From: an uncultured Bacteroides sp.
Lineage (GTDB): Bacteria; Bacteroidota; Bacteroidia; Bacteroidales; Bacteroidaceae
Direction: 5' to 3'
Assembly: GCF_959029255.1 (NCBI RefSeq)
Contig: NZ_CAUFUE010000041.1
Coordinates: 1 to 35,605, forward strand
Length of the DNA stretch: 35,605 nt
The notes beneath the pieces were generated by a model. The model was not told the origin of the DNA, did no database searches, and saw nothing but the letters and a program-made list of their open reading frames with translations. Below are positions 24,056 to 31,992 of this stretch, one piece after another; position 1 is the first letter of the stretch, and each line of letters begins with the position of its first letter. The translations under genes and the position numbers were made by a program.

Positions 24056-25288
24056 CTATTCTCCTTCTCCTTTAGGGGAACGAGGTGTAAGAATTAGGTT
24101 GCTTCCTGAGCGTATCAGCAAACAAAGTGCCAAAGGTAATACTGCTAACGGAAATTCTTGCGGTATTACCGCCCAAAGCAGTATAAAAAGTGTTAAAACT
24201 AGGAAGTTCGCCAGCATATACCGGCTTCTTTGTCTTTTTCTCACCTTATTTATCATCCATGGCAGACAAAATAAGTGCAACGGATGGAATACAAACAGCA
24301 GGTAATTGGGGCTGACTGCCGGATGTTGTGAAAATAGAGCAAGGAAGGCAAGAATACATCCCGCCACCCCGGCGGCAAAAAAAAGTATAAGGTCGATACC
24401 CCATAGGGTTTTCTTTCGGCGGATGCCATAGATGGTGGCGGCTGTGACTAGGATAAACAGCAGTAATGCCGCTTGCATCGGGGTGATACCCCCCGAGCGG
24501 AAGTCATCGGCTGTTTTCCCTGTTACCACAATCTTTTCTTCTGAAGAAACCAACGGGCGTGCCTGTCCTTCTTTGTCCACAATACGGGCTGTGTTGAAAT
24601 ATTCCTGTACATAGAAAGGTACAAACATCATAAGCCTGCGGTTGATAGGTTCGTCCGCCCGGCTACCCATGCACAAATCCATGCCGAAGCGCGACCACAA
24701 ATGTCCTTCACTATATTTATGCAGCAAATCCCGGAAGGTGACTCCCGTATCGTAGCCGATCATATCGTCAGCATATTGCAGAGTCCCGTCAATGGCTTTT
24801 TCTATCTGGTCGCGTGGACGGGTGGCGCAGTTGTCATAAAAAAAGTTGTATCGATACACACGGTTTTCCGGGCGATAGTTCTCCTCCAGCAAGGAGATTA
24901 ACTTCTCTTTTTCCCGGGGAGCGAGGTTCAGCACCTGTTGCCATACGTCACGTTCCAGATAATTGTATTCAGCGGCAAAATGTTTATAGTCGGTCACTCC
25001 CAGTTGATAATCCGTTTCACCCAACGCAAAGCGGAGGATGAAGTTGGGGGCGTTGAAATTGAACAAACCATAGTTGAAGACAGCATCTATGCCCCGTGTC
25101 AGGTTTTCGTAGCGGATGGCGGTATGTCCGAAAAGGGAATAAATTTCCCCTCCCGAAGCGCATGTCAGCAGGCTGATGCGGATAGAGTCAGACGTATCCG
25201 CTTCTTGCTTTTCTGTCTGGGCAACGTTTGCAGAAGAGTAAGCCAGGAAAGTAAAAAGGTATATGATAAAAACTAAATTTCGTTTCAT
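24056..25288 (-). CDS. lnb: DUF4105/Lnb-type lipoprotein N-acyltransferase candidate
   Basis: A 410-residue protein: a signal peptide or first helix (residues 5-20), then a periplasmic DUF4105 domain (about 35-250), then about five membrane helices (about 270-395). The domain has the papain-like pair expected of the family: His55 in SLFGHTAIRY and Cys154 in FYDNCATRPRD. DUF4105 proteins of this architecture were recently reported, as I recall, to add the third acyl chain to lipoproteins in Bacteroides, which lack Lnt. Several DUF4105 paralogues can occur in one genome, so this copy may have a different substrate. The PafA-like gene follows 17 bp downstream. The -7 element (25294-25301) is so close to the ATG that the mRNA may be nearly leaderless. 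Confidence 0.75.
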   Translation of the reverse strand: MKRNLVFIIYLFTFLAYSSANVAQTEKQEADTSDSIRISLLTCASGGEIYSLFGHTAIRYENLTRGIDAVFNYGLFNFNAPNFILRFALGETDYQLGVTDYKHFAAEYNYLERDVWQQVLNLAPREKEKLISLLEENYRPENRVYRYNFFYDNCATRPRDQIEKAIDGTLQYADDMIGYDTGVTFRDLLHKYSEGHLWSRFGMDLCMGSRADEPINRRLMMFVPFYVQEYFNTARIVDKEGQARPLVSSEEKIVVTGKTADDFRSGGITPMQAALLLFILVTAATIYGIRRKKTLWGIDLILFFAAGVAGCILAFLALFSQHPAVSPNYLLFVFHPLHLFCLPWMINKVRKRQRSRYMLANFLVLTLFILLWAVIPQEFPLAVLPLALCLLIRSGSNLILTPRSPKGEGE

Positions 25289-25293
25289 GGCTG

Positions 25294-25301
25294 CAAACTT
25301 A
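25294..25301 (-). promoter_or_regulatory. Predicted -7 element for the lnb operon
   Basis: The minus strand reads TAAGTTTG (TAnnTTTG), only 5 bp upstream of the lnb ATG. Transcription would begin at or within a few bases of the start codon. Confidence 0.45.
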
Positions 25302-25331
25302 TGGAAAATCTCTGGAAAAACAAGAGCTTAT

Positions 25332-26132
25332 TCATTTTAATAATTTCCTGTTATTATCACTTTCCAACACTTGCATTTGCTGGATGGCAATTTGATTAAG
25401 CTTGATAAGCCGTTCACCTTGAGCAATATCTTGGTCAATGAATACCGCATTGAGGTTTTCCATATTCGAGAGGCAAATCAATTCGTTGATGGAAGCATAG
25501 TCTCGAATGTTTCCTTTTAGTTCAGGGTTCTGCTCACGCCACATTTTTGCGGTCATTCCGAACATGGCGACATTCAGCATATCAGCTTCATCGGCATAGA
25601 TAATGCTGGCTTGTTGGGTTGTTACTTCTGCTGGGATGAGGTTCTGTTTAATGGCATCGGTATGAATGCGGTAGTTTATCTTTGATAATTCACGTTTTGC
25701 AGTCCAGCCAAACTGGGCTTGTTCTTCGGTTTTGAGACGTTGGAATTCACGGATAAGATACACTTTGAATTCGGGACTAATCCACATGGCAAATTCAAAG
25801 GCAATGTCCTTGTGCGCATAAGTTCCGCCATATCGACCGGCTTTGGATACAATACCAATGGCATTTGTCTTTTGCATCCACTCTTTTGCGCTGAGACGGT
25901 AGTTGTTCAGTCCTGCTTGACTTTTAATTATGTCGAATTCGGCATAATTAAAAGTCGGGTTATTCAATTTTTCCCAGATGCCAAGGAACTCGACTGTATT
26001 CCTGTTTCTAAGCCAATTGGAAAAGAAAAACTCTCCATCTTTAGCTTTCAACATATCTGTAAGACTTATATAGTCTTCATCACTTATTTTGATTATAGAC
26101 ACAGATATGTCTTTTACTGTTATCTTAGTCAT
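25332..26132 (-). CDS. KilA-N domain protein
   Basis: A 266-residue cytoplasmic protein. Residues about 15-125 match the KilA-N DNA-binding domain of phage and large DNA viruses: DEDYISLTDMLKAKDG, FFFSNWLRNRNTVEFLGIWE, a WMQKTNAIGIVSKAGRYGGTYAHKDIAFEFAMWISPEFK core, then YLIREFQRLK. The C-terminal half is helical (TDAIKQNLIPAEVTTQQA, then MFGMTAKMWREQNPELKG) and ends in a charged stretch. It lies alone between core genes, in DNA more AT-rich than its neighbours, with no integrase, transposase or phage structural gene nearby. Free-standing copies of this kind are found in many Bacteroides genomes. A regulatory or mobile-element-derived role is possible; its target is unknown. Confidence 0.88.
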   Translation of the reverse strand: MTKITVKDISVSIIKISDEDYISLTDMLKAKDGEFFFSNWLRNRNTVEFLGIWEKLNNPTFNYAEFDIIKSQAGLNNYRLSAKEWMQKTNAIGIVSKAGRYGGTYAHKDIAFEFAMWISPEFKVYLIREFQRLKTEEQAQFGWTAKRELSKINYRIHTDAIKQNLIPAEVTTQQASIIYADEADMLNVAMFGMTAKMWREQNPELKGNIRDYASINELICLSNMENLNAVFIDQDIAQGERLIKLNQIAIQQMQVLESDNNRKLLK

Positions 26133-26378
26133 TTATATTCAATTTGTTAATATATGGCTGTAAAATTAGTCCATTTCTTGCGATTTTGGTATAATTTGTA
26201 CTTTTTATTGTAACCATATTCTTTCAGCTTGTTTTAATTATTTACAAATGTATCTGTTTACAATGAAAATAAAGAATGAATTATTCTTTTTCTTCTTCTG
26301 TAATATGAACTTTATAGTACAGTATTTTTGTAGAGTATAACTCAATTAATAAAAATGATAATTCTATTCAAAATCCGT
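26133..26378. other. AT-rich non-coding stretch upstream of the KilA-N gene
   Basis: With the repeat array that follows, this makes a 500-bp gap between the divergent KilA-N and coaX genes. It is strongly AT-rich with long T and A runs. I see no open reading frame with coding character, no tRNA and no terminator hairpin. Confidence 0.5.
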
Positions 26379-26506
26379 ATAACTCCAATGCAACTCCAAT
26401 GCAACTCCAATGCAACTCCAATACAACTCCAATACAACTCCAATACAAGTCCAATGCAAGTCCAATGCAAGTCCAATCATATATATTGGAGTTGCATTGG
26501 AGTTAT
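26379..26506. repeat. 11-bp tandem repeat bounded by a perfect 22-bp inverted repeat
   Basis: Nine 11-bp units run from 26381 to 26479. They come as three blocks of three: AACTCCAATGC three times, AACTCCAATAC three times, then AAGTCCAATGC twice plus a last partial copy. After a short AT spacer, two units appear in inverted orientation (26485-26506). This right arm is a perfect 22-bp reverse complement of 26379-26400. A large hairpin with a long loop could form. It lies in the AT-rich gap between the divergent KilA-N and coaX genes, 90 bp before the coaX -7 element. Confidence 0.9.
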
Positions 26507-26574
26507 AATATAGTTGTTACGACGAATTACCGGTTCTGTTACCTATCGAATCTTGATTGCTGAAGGAGTCGTAT

Positions 26575-26604
26575 GTTGAAATCTAAAATAAAACACTACC
26601 TTTG
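26575..26604 (+). promoter_or_regulatory. Predicted promoter of the coaX-ppiD cluster
   Basis: GTTG at 26575-26578 and TACCTTTG at 26597-26604 are separated by 18 bp. It lies 30 bp before the GTG start of coaX and probably drives the five closely packed genes to 31870. Confidence 0.6.
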
Positions 26605-26633
26605 CGCTCTCTCAAAAAAACAGTGATAAGACG

Positions 26634-27365
26634 GTGAACCTCATTATTGATATAGGAAATACGGTGGCAAAGATTGCCGCGTTCGATGGAAATACGATGC
26701 AGGAAGTAATCTACGGCTCCAATCAGACGTTGGAGGAATTGCCCGCTTTTTGTCGTAAATATACATTTGACAGGGCGATTGTGGCTACCGTTATAGACCT
26801 TGGCAAACAAGCTTTGGTGCAACTGGCATCCCTGTCCGCTCCGTTGCTTTGGCTGGATGAAAAGACACCGCTTCCGGTAGAAAACCTTTACGAAACCCCA
26901 CAGACGCTGGGATACGACCGTATGGCTGCCGTGGTGGGGGCGAACGAACAATTTCCCGGTAAGAATATTCTGGTGATTGATGCGGGAACTTGCATCACAT
27001 ACGAGTTTATCGATGCAGCCGGGCGCTATCATGGCGGAAATATATCTCCCGGCATGCAGATGCGCTTCAGGGCGCTGCACCGGTTTACGGGGAGACTTCC
27101 GCTGGTATCTGCCGAAGGACGCCGGGTGCCGATGGGAAAGGATACCGATACGGCCATTCGCGAAGGAGTACTGAGAGGAATCGAACATGAAATTTCGGGT
27201 TACATTATGGCTATGAAGCATAAATATGCTGAAGTTTTGGTTTTTTTAACGGGCGGTGATGATTTTTCTTTTGATACAAACTTAAAAAGTATCATCTTTG
27301 CAGACAGATTTTTAGTGTTGAAAGGATTAAATAGAATTTTAAACTATAATAATGATAGGATATAG
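26634..27365 (+). CDS. coaX: Type III pantothenate kinase
   Basis: Phosphorylates pantothenate with ATP, like the type II enzyme at 5423 but from a separate family within the ASKHA fold. The 243-residue protein has the type III signatures: LIIDIGNTVAK (phosphate-1 loop, residues 3-13), LGYDRMAAVVGA (about 97-108), DAGTCITYEF (about 118-127) and GGNISPGMQMRFRAL. The start is GTG; no in-frame ATG precedes the DIGNT motif. Its last 14 bp overlap the next gene, so it leads an operon. Type III enzymes are known to be insensitive to CoA feedback and to need a monovalent cation. Confidence 0.94.
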   Translation: MNLIIDIGNTVAKIAAFDGNTMQEVIYGSNQTLEELPAFCRKYTFDRAIVATVIDLGKQALVQLASLSAPLLWLDEKTPLPVENLYETPQTLGYDRMAAVVGANEQFPGKNILVIDAGTCITYEFIDAAGRYHGGNISPGMQMRFRALHRFTGRLPLVSAEGRRVPMGKDTDTAIREGVLRGIEHEISGYIMAMKHKYAEVLVFLTGGDDFSFDTNLKSIIFADRFLVLKGLNRILNYNNDRI

Positions 27366-28614
27366 ACAAACACTCTTGGTGTTCTTGCTGATTACAGTGT
27401 CCGGGGCGGTAGTCGCTCAAAATAATACAAACTCTCCTTATACACGATATGGATACGGACAGTTAGCAGACCAAGGTTCAGGTAATAGCAAGGCCATGGG
27501 TGGTATTGCATACGGATTGCGGGACAGATATCAGACTAATTTCGTGAATCCGGCTTCCTATACGGCGATAGATTCGCTTACATTTATTTTTGACGGAGGT
27601 ATCTCACTGCAAAACACTAACTTTAGTGACGGAAAGTTGAAGATGAACGCCAAAAACTCCAGTTTTGACTACATTACTATGCAATTCCGTCTGGGTAAAT
27701 GGGCTGCCATGAGTTTGGGGTTGCTGCCTTATTCGAATGTCGGCTACAGCTTGGGAGAATACCGTGAAGATCCCGAAGTGGAGACCAGTTCGAGCACTGT
27801 GACATATTCCGGTGAAGGCGGTTTGCATCAACTTTATTTAGGGGCAGGTTTTAAAATACTTAAAAATCTTTCTGTAGGTGCGAATATTTCGTATCTTTGG
27901 GGAGATGTAACGCGGACAATTGCGGAACAGTTCCCGTCCAATTCAGCGATTATGCCGCTAACTAATGTGTCTAATGTGGCGATAAAGAGCTATAAACTTG
28001 ATTTTGGCGCGCAATATACACAGCGGTTCGGTAAGAAGCATGAAATGACGGTGGGAGCGGTTTTCACGCCGGGACACAACCTGAGTAACGATACTTACTT
28101 TCAGGACCAGTTGGGTAACTCCAATACAGGTTCCAGTATAACGGTAAGGGATACGACGGTGACTTGTGGAACGCCCATGACTCTTGGAGCCGGTGTCACG
28201 TACACTTATGATGATCGTCTGACGGTAGGCGCCGACTTTATGTTCCAGAACTGGAGTTCGGTGACTTATATGAACGAAAATGATGCGTTCTGCAATCGTA
28301 CGAAAATATCCGTGGGTGCGGAATATCTTCCGAATCCGTTGGGAAGAAGTTATTTTGCTCATGTGAAATATCGTTTGGGAGCATATTATTCCCAGCCTTA
28401 TTATAAGATAAGAGGAGAACGCGCAGCCAACGAATACGGTGTTACTGCCGGTTTCGGTCTGCCTATTCCGCGTACTCGTTCAGTGTTGAGCCTTTCGGCG
28501 CAATACGTGAGAACGGAGGGAAGAAACGCGGCTTTCGTGAATGAAAACACATTGCGTATTTGCATCGGGGTGACTTTCAACGAACGCTGGTTCTTCAAAC
28601 GCAGGGTCGATTAA
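27352..28614 (+). CDS. Outer-membrane beta-barrel protein
   Basis: A 420-residue protein with a signal peptide (residues about 5-22, ending VVAQ). The mature start NNTNSPYTRYGYGQLADQG, followed by SKAMGGIAYGLRD and FVNPASYTA, is the common opening of a Bacteroidetes outer-membrane protein group distantly like FadL. The rest is alternating beta strands and ends in CIGVTFNERWFFKRRVD, an aromatic barrel end with a short extension. It overlaps coaX by 14 bp and precedes TPR and lptC genes, so it is expressed with LPS and envelope functions. Substrate or role is unknown. Confidence 0.82.
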   Translation: MIGYRQTLLVFLLITVSGAVVAQNNTNSPYTRYGYGQLADQGSGNSKAMGGIAYGLRDRYQTNFVNPASYTAIDSLTFIFDGGISLQNTNFSDGKLKMNAKNSSFDYITMQFRLGKWAAMSLGLLPYSNVGYSLGEYREDPEVETSSSTVTYSGEGGLHQLYLGAGFKILKNLSVGANISYLWGDVTRTIAEQFPSNSAIMPLTNVSNVAIKSYKLDFGAQYTQRFGKKHEMTVGAVFTPGHNLSNDTYFQDQLGNSNTGSSITVRDTTVTCGTPMTLGAGVTYTYDDRLTVGADFMFQNWSSVTYMNENDAFCNRTKISVGAEYLPNPLGRSYFAHVKYRLGAYYSQPYYKIRGERAANEYGVTAGFGLPIPRTRSVLSLSAQYVRTEGRNAAFVNENTLRICIGVTFNERWFFKRRVD

Positions 28615-28652
28615 TGGTGAATGGACAATATAACAACTAAAATTTAGATACA

Positions 28653-29975
28653 ATGAAAATTAAAACGCTTGTAGCTATTTTGCTCCTTTCGGGTGGAGTA
28701 AACAGCGCTTTCGCACAAAGTGATTGTAATGCAAACAGTAGTATCTCTCATGAGGCGGTGAAAGCCGGTAACTTTAAGGATGCGTACGCTCCTTGTATGG
28801 CCGTGCTGAAAGATTGTCCGACGCTGAGATATTATACCTTTACCGATGCCCAAAAGATTTTAGTAGGTTTCTTGGGGCAGATTAAGGATAAAAATTCTGC
28901 TGATTACAAGAAATACTTCGATGAATTGATGAATGTATATGATTTGAGAATGAAATACATTCCTGAGTTTGTGCAAAAAGGTATGAAAGGTGTACCGAGC
29001 GTTGCCGATGCTTTGGGTGCCAAAGCGGTGGATTATCTCCAATATGCTCCGAATCCTGACTTGAATCAGGCTTATCAGTGGTTGAAAGAATCAGTGGAAA
29101 CGGAAAAGGCGGGTTCTAAGGGTGCCGTACTTCACTACTTCTTGGATATATCTATGCAGAAAGTAAAGGCTGACAATAATTTCACCGATCAGTTCTTCCA
29201 GGATTATCTGAATGCTTCCCAATATGCCGAAGATGCTATTGCCGCCGAAACCAAAGAGGCCAAGAAAGCTAATTTGCAGGCTATCAAAGACAATCTGGTA
29301 GCAATGTTCATCAATAGTGGTGTGGCCGATTGCGAATCGTTGCAGAACATCTACGGTCCGAAAGTAGAAGCTAACAAAACCGACTCCGCTTTCCTGAAAA
29401 AGACTATCGCTATCCTGAAAATGCAGAAATGTAATGAAAGCGATGTTTATTTCAAGGCTTCTGAATATCTGTATGCTGTGAACCCCACTGCCGACGCTGC
29501 TGTAGGTGTGGCATACATGTACTACAAGAAAAACGACTTTGACAATGCGGTGAAGTTTTTTGACGAAGCTCTGGGAATGGAAACCGACAGCAATAAGAAA
29601 GCTGAAATGGCTTACGCTACCGCCGCTGCATTGTGGCAGGCTAAGAAGCTGTCTCAGGCAAGAACATACGCTCAAAAGGCTATCAGCTTTAACGAGAACT
29701 ACGGTGAACCTTATATCTTGCTGGCACAGATGTACGGATCGAATCCTAACTGGAGCGACGAACCGGCATTGAACAGATGTACGTATTTCGTGGTTATCGA
29801 CAAGTTGCAACGTGCTAAAGCCGTAGACCCGAGCGTGACAGACAAAGTAAACGAGTTGATTAGAACATACGCAGCCCATACTCCGCAAGCTAAAGACCTC
29901 TTTATGCTGGGTTACAAGGCAGGCGACCGTATCACTATCGGCGGTTGGATAGGCGAGTCTACAACCATTCGATAA
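28653..29975 (+). CDS. Periplasmic TPR-repeat protein
   Basis: A 440-residue protein with a signal peptide (MKIKTLVAILLLSGGVNSAFA, residues 1-21). The mature part is helical with TPR-like repeats: HEAVKAGNFKDAYAPCMAVLKD near the start, VGVAYMYYKKNDFDNAVKFFDEALGM near residue 290, and ALWQAKKLSQARTYAQKAISFNENYGEPYILLAQMYG after it. Codon use resembles highly expressed genes. The C-terminal region (GYKAGDRITIGGWIGESTTIR) is conserved in Bacteroidetes homologues, as far as I remember. It is in the middle of the coaX-lptC operon, with 38 bp before it and 4 bp after. It probably scaffolds an envelope complex; the partner is unknown. Confidence 0.85.
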   Translation: MKIKTLVAILLLSGGVNSAFAQSDCNANSSISHEAVKAGNFKDAYAPCMAVLKDCPTLRYYTFTDAQKILVGFLGQIKDKNSADYKKYFDELMNVYDLRMKYIPEFVQKGMKGVPSVADALGAKAVDYLQYAPNPDLNQAYQWLKESVETEKAGSKGAVLHYFLDISMQKVKADNNFTDQFFQDYLNASQYAEDAIAAETKEAKKANLQAIKDNLVAMFINSGVADCESLQNIYGPKVEANKTDSAFLKKTIAILKMQKCNESDVYFKASEYLYAVNPTADAAVGVAYMYYKKNDFDNAVKFFDEALGMETDSNKKAEMAYATAAALWQAKKLSQARTYAQKAISFNENYGEPYILLAQMYGSNPNWSDEPALNRCTYFVVIDKLQRAKAVDPSVTDKVNELIRTYAAHTPQAKDLFMLGYKAGDRITIGGWIGESTTIR

Positions 29976-29979
29976 GGAT

Positions 29980-30609
29980 ATGTTGATACAACCCGATAAC
30001 GTTGTCAATCCCAAAAATATGAGCATAACCATTGTCTTTGCGGCAATGGTTATGCTTCTTTTATTTTCTTCCTGTTCGGGACGGAAAAAGGACTTGGGAG
30101 CTGCGATTACCGAACGTGACTCGTTGCCGGTGATGGATACCCGGGGAGTGACGACGTTGGTTTCCGATTCGGGAGTTACCCGTTATCGAGTCAATACGGA
30201 AGAGTGGTTGATTTTTGACCGTAAATCACCTTCTTATTGGGCGTTTGAAAAAGGAATATATCTGGAGAAATTCGATTCTTTGTTTCAGGTGGAAGCCAGC
30301 ATTAAGGCCGACACTGCTTATCATTATGACAAGGAACGGTTGTGGAAGCTGATAGGCAATGTCCATATCCAGAACCTGAAAGGGGAGAAATTCGATACGG
30401 AATTGTTATATTGGGATCAGAATAAACATAGGGTATATTCTGACAGAAGGGTACGTATTGAACAGCCCGATCAGATTATTTATGCCATAGGTTTTGAGTC
30501 GGACGAGCAACTGAATAAATATCGTTTCTTCAAGACCGAAGGAGTATTCTACGTGGATGAAGAAGATACCGCTCCGGCGGATAGTTTGCAGACCGATAGC
30601 ATCAAATAA
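29980..30609 (+). CDS. lptC: LPS export protein LptC
   Basis: LptC passes lipopolysaccharide from the inner-membrane LptBFG transporter to the periplasmic bridge. The protein is 209 residues. A hydrophobic segment (SITIVFAAMVMLLLFSSC) ends in a lipobox-like FSSC, so this form may be lipid-anchored where E. coli LptC has a TM helix. The beta-jellyroll domain (about residues 60-190) includes SIKADTAYHYDKERLWKLIGNVHIQN and KFDTELLYWDQNKHRVYSD, typical of LptC/OstA repeats. I kept the first ATG because AAGGAT lies just upstream; the ATG 13 codons later lacks such a site. It starts 4 bp after the TPR gene and ends 4 bp before the next gene. Confidence 0.88.
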   Translation: MLIQPDNVVNPKNMSITIVFAAMVMLLLFSSCSGRKKDLGAAITERDSLPVMDTRGVTTLVSDSGVTRYRVNTEEWLIFDRKSPSYWAFEKGIYLEKFDSLFQVEASIKADTAYHYDKERLWKLIGNVHIQNLKGEKFDTELLYWDQNKHRVYSDRRVRIEQPDQIIYAIGFESDEQLNKYRFFKTEGVFYVDEEDTAPADSLQTDSIK

Positions 30610-30613
30610 CAGG

Positions 30614-31870
30614 ATGGATACGATTATTTACTTATTGATAACGATGGCTTTCTCCGCTTTCTTCTCAGGGATGGAGATTGCTTTTGTTTCTGTTGACAAA
30701 CTGCGTTTTGAGATGGAACGGAAGCCGGGGATAACTTCGAATATACTGGCTTATTTTTTCCGCAATCCGAATAACTTTATTTCTACCATGTTGGTGGGAA
30801 ACAACATTGCGTTGGTTATTTACGGTATCTTGATGGCGCAGATAATCGAAGTCAATTTGCTGGCGGGAATCATTTCAAATCATTTTGTGATGGTGTTGGT
30901 GCAGACCATTATTTCTACGCTCATCATTCTGGTGACCGGCGAGTTCTTGCCCAAGACTCTGTTTAAAATCAATCCGAACCTGATGCTGAGGGTTTGTGCC
31001 ATACCTCTATTCATTTGCTATGTCATTTTGTTCCCCATATCAAAGTTCGCTTCAGGTGTCTCTTATCTTTTCCTGCGTTTGCTGGGTATGAAGATAAATA
31101 AGGAAGCATCTGCCAAAGCTTTCGGTAAGGTCGATTTGGACTATTTCGTCCAGTCGGGTATTGAAAATGCGGCGAATGAGGAGGAGTTGGATGCGGAGGT
31201 GAAAATATTCCAAAATGCCCTCGACTTTTCCAATGTTAAGATACGCGATTGCATAGTGCCCCGCACGGAAGTGGTGGCAGTGGATGTTACGGCTTCGCTC
31301 GAAGACCTGAGGAACTTATTCGTGGAGTCGGGTATTTCTAAGATTGTCGTTTATGATGGAAACATAGACAATATCATCGGTTATATTCATTCTTCCGAAA
31401 TGTTTCGCAATCCGGTGGATTGGCGGAACAATGTGAAGGAAGTTCCCATAGTGCCCGAAACGATGGCCGCACATAAGTTGATGAAGCTCTTTATGCAGCA
31501 GAAAAAGACTATTGCGGTGGTGGTGGATGAGTTCGGAGGTACATCTGGTATCGTCTCTTTGGAAGACTTGGTGGAAGAAATCTTCGGGGATATCGAGGAC
31601 GAACATGACAATACGTCATATATTTGTAAGCAAATCGGTGAACACGAATATGTGCTTTCCGCACGTCTGGAGATAGAAAAGGTGAACGAGACTTTCGGAT
31701 TGGAACTACCGGAGTCGGATGAATATCTGACGGTAGGCGGATTGATTTTGAATCGCTATCAGAGTTTCCCGAAACTGCATGAAGTGGTCACGGTAGACGA
31801 ATATCAGTTTAAAATAATAAAGGTAACGGCTACGAAAATAGAGTTGGTACGGCTGAAAGTCGTTGAATAA
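30614..31870 (+). CDS. CNNM/CBS/CorC-HlyC domain membrane protein (hemolysin family)
   Basis: A 418-residue protein. The CNNM membrane domain has about four hydrophobic segments in residues 1-165 (IIYLLITMAFSAFFSGMEIAF, STMLVGNNIALVIYGILMAQI, and others). A paired CBS module (about 195-320) follows, with IVPRTEVVAVDVTASLEDLRNLFVESG and KKTIAVVVDEFGGTSGIVSLEDLVEEIFGDIEDE. The C-terminal CorC_HlyC domain (about 335-415) has YVLSARLEIEKVNETFG and YLTVGGLILN. I chose the ATG 4 bp after lptC; an upstream in-frame start would overlap lptC by about 50 bp. Family members are linked to magnesium or cobalt export; the old hemolysin label is not informative. Its position next to lptC is common in Bacteroidetes. 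Confidence 0.92.
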   Translation: MDTIIYLLITMAFSAFFSGMEIAFVSVDKLRFEMERKPGITSNILAYFFRNPNNFISTMLVGNNIALVIYGILMAQIIEVNLLAGIISNHFVMVLVQTIISTLIILVTGEFLPKTLFKINPNLMLRVCAIPLFICYVILFPISKFASGVSYLFLRLLGMKINKEASAKAFGKVDLDYFVQSGIENAANEEELDAEVKIFQNALDFSNVKIRDCIVPRTEVVAVDVTASLEDLRNLFVESGISKIVVYDGNIDNIIGYIHSSEMFRNPVDWRNNVKEVPIVPETMAAHKLMKLFMQQKKTIAVVVDEFGGTSGIVSLEDLVEEIFGDIEDEHDNTSYICKQIGEHEYVLSARLEIEKVNETFGLELPESDEYLTVGGLILNRYQSFPKLHEVVTVDEYQFKIIKVTATKIELVRLKVVE

Positions 31871-31992
31871 TCTCGTTTAAGTATAAATTTTTAGAGAATA
31901 AATAGATGCGTATTAGCATTTTTTGTATCTTCGTGCGCTAAAATGAACATGAATAGGAAATAATAATAAACAAATAAATCATATTAACTAAA

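Noticed and set aside
26379..26506. CRISPR-like array
   Set aside because: Units are 11 bp with no unique spacers, and no cas gene is nearby. It is a simple tandem repeat with inverted ends.
30557..30613. Upstream start of the CNNM/CBS gene overlapping lptC
   Set aside because: The ATG at 30614 begins directly at the first membrane helix and sits 4 bp after the lptC stop. The longer form adds a charged leader out of family.
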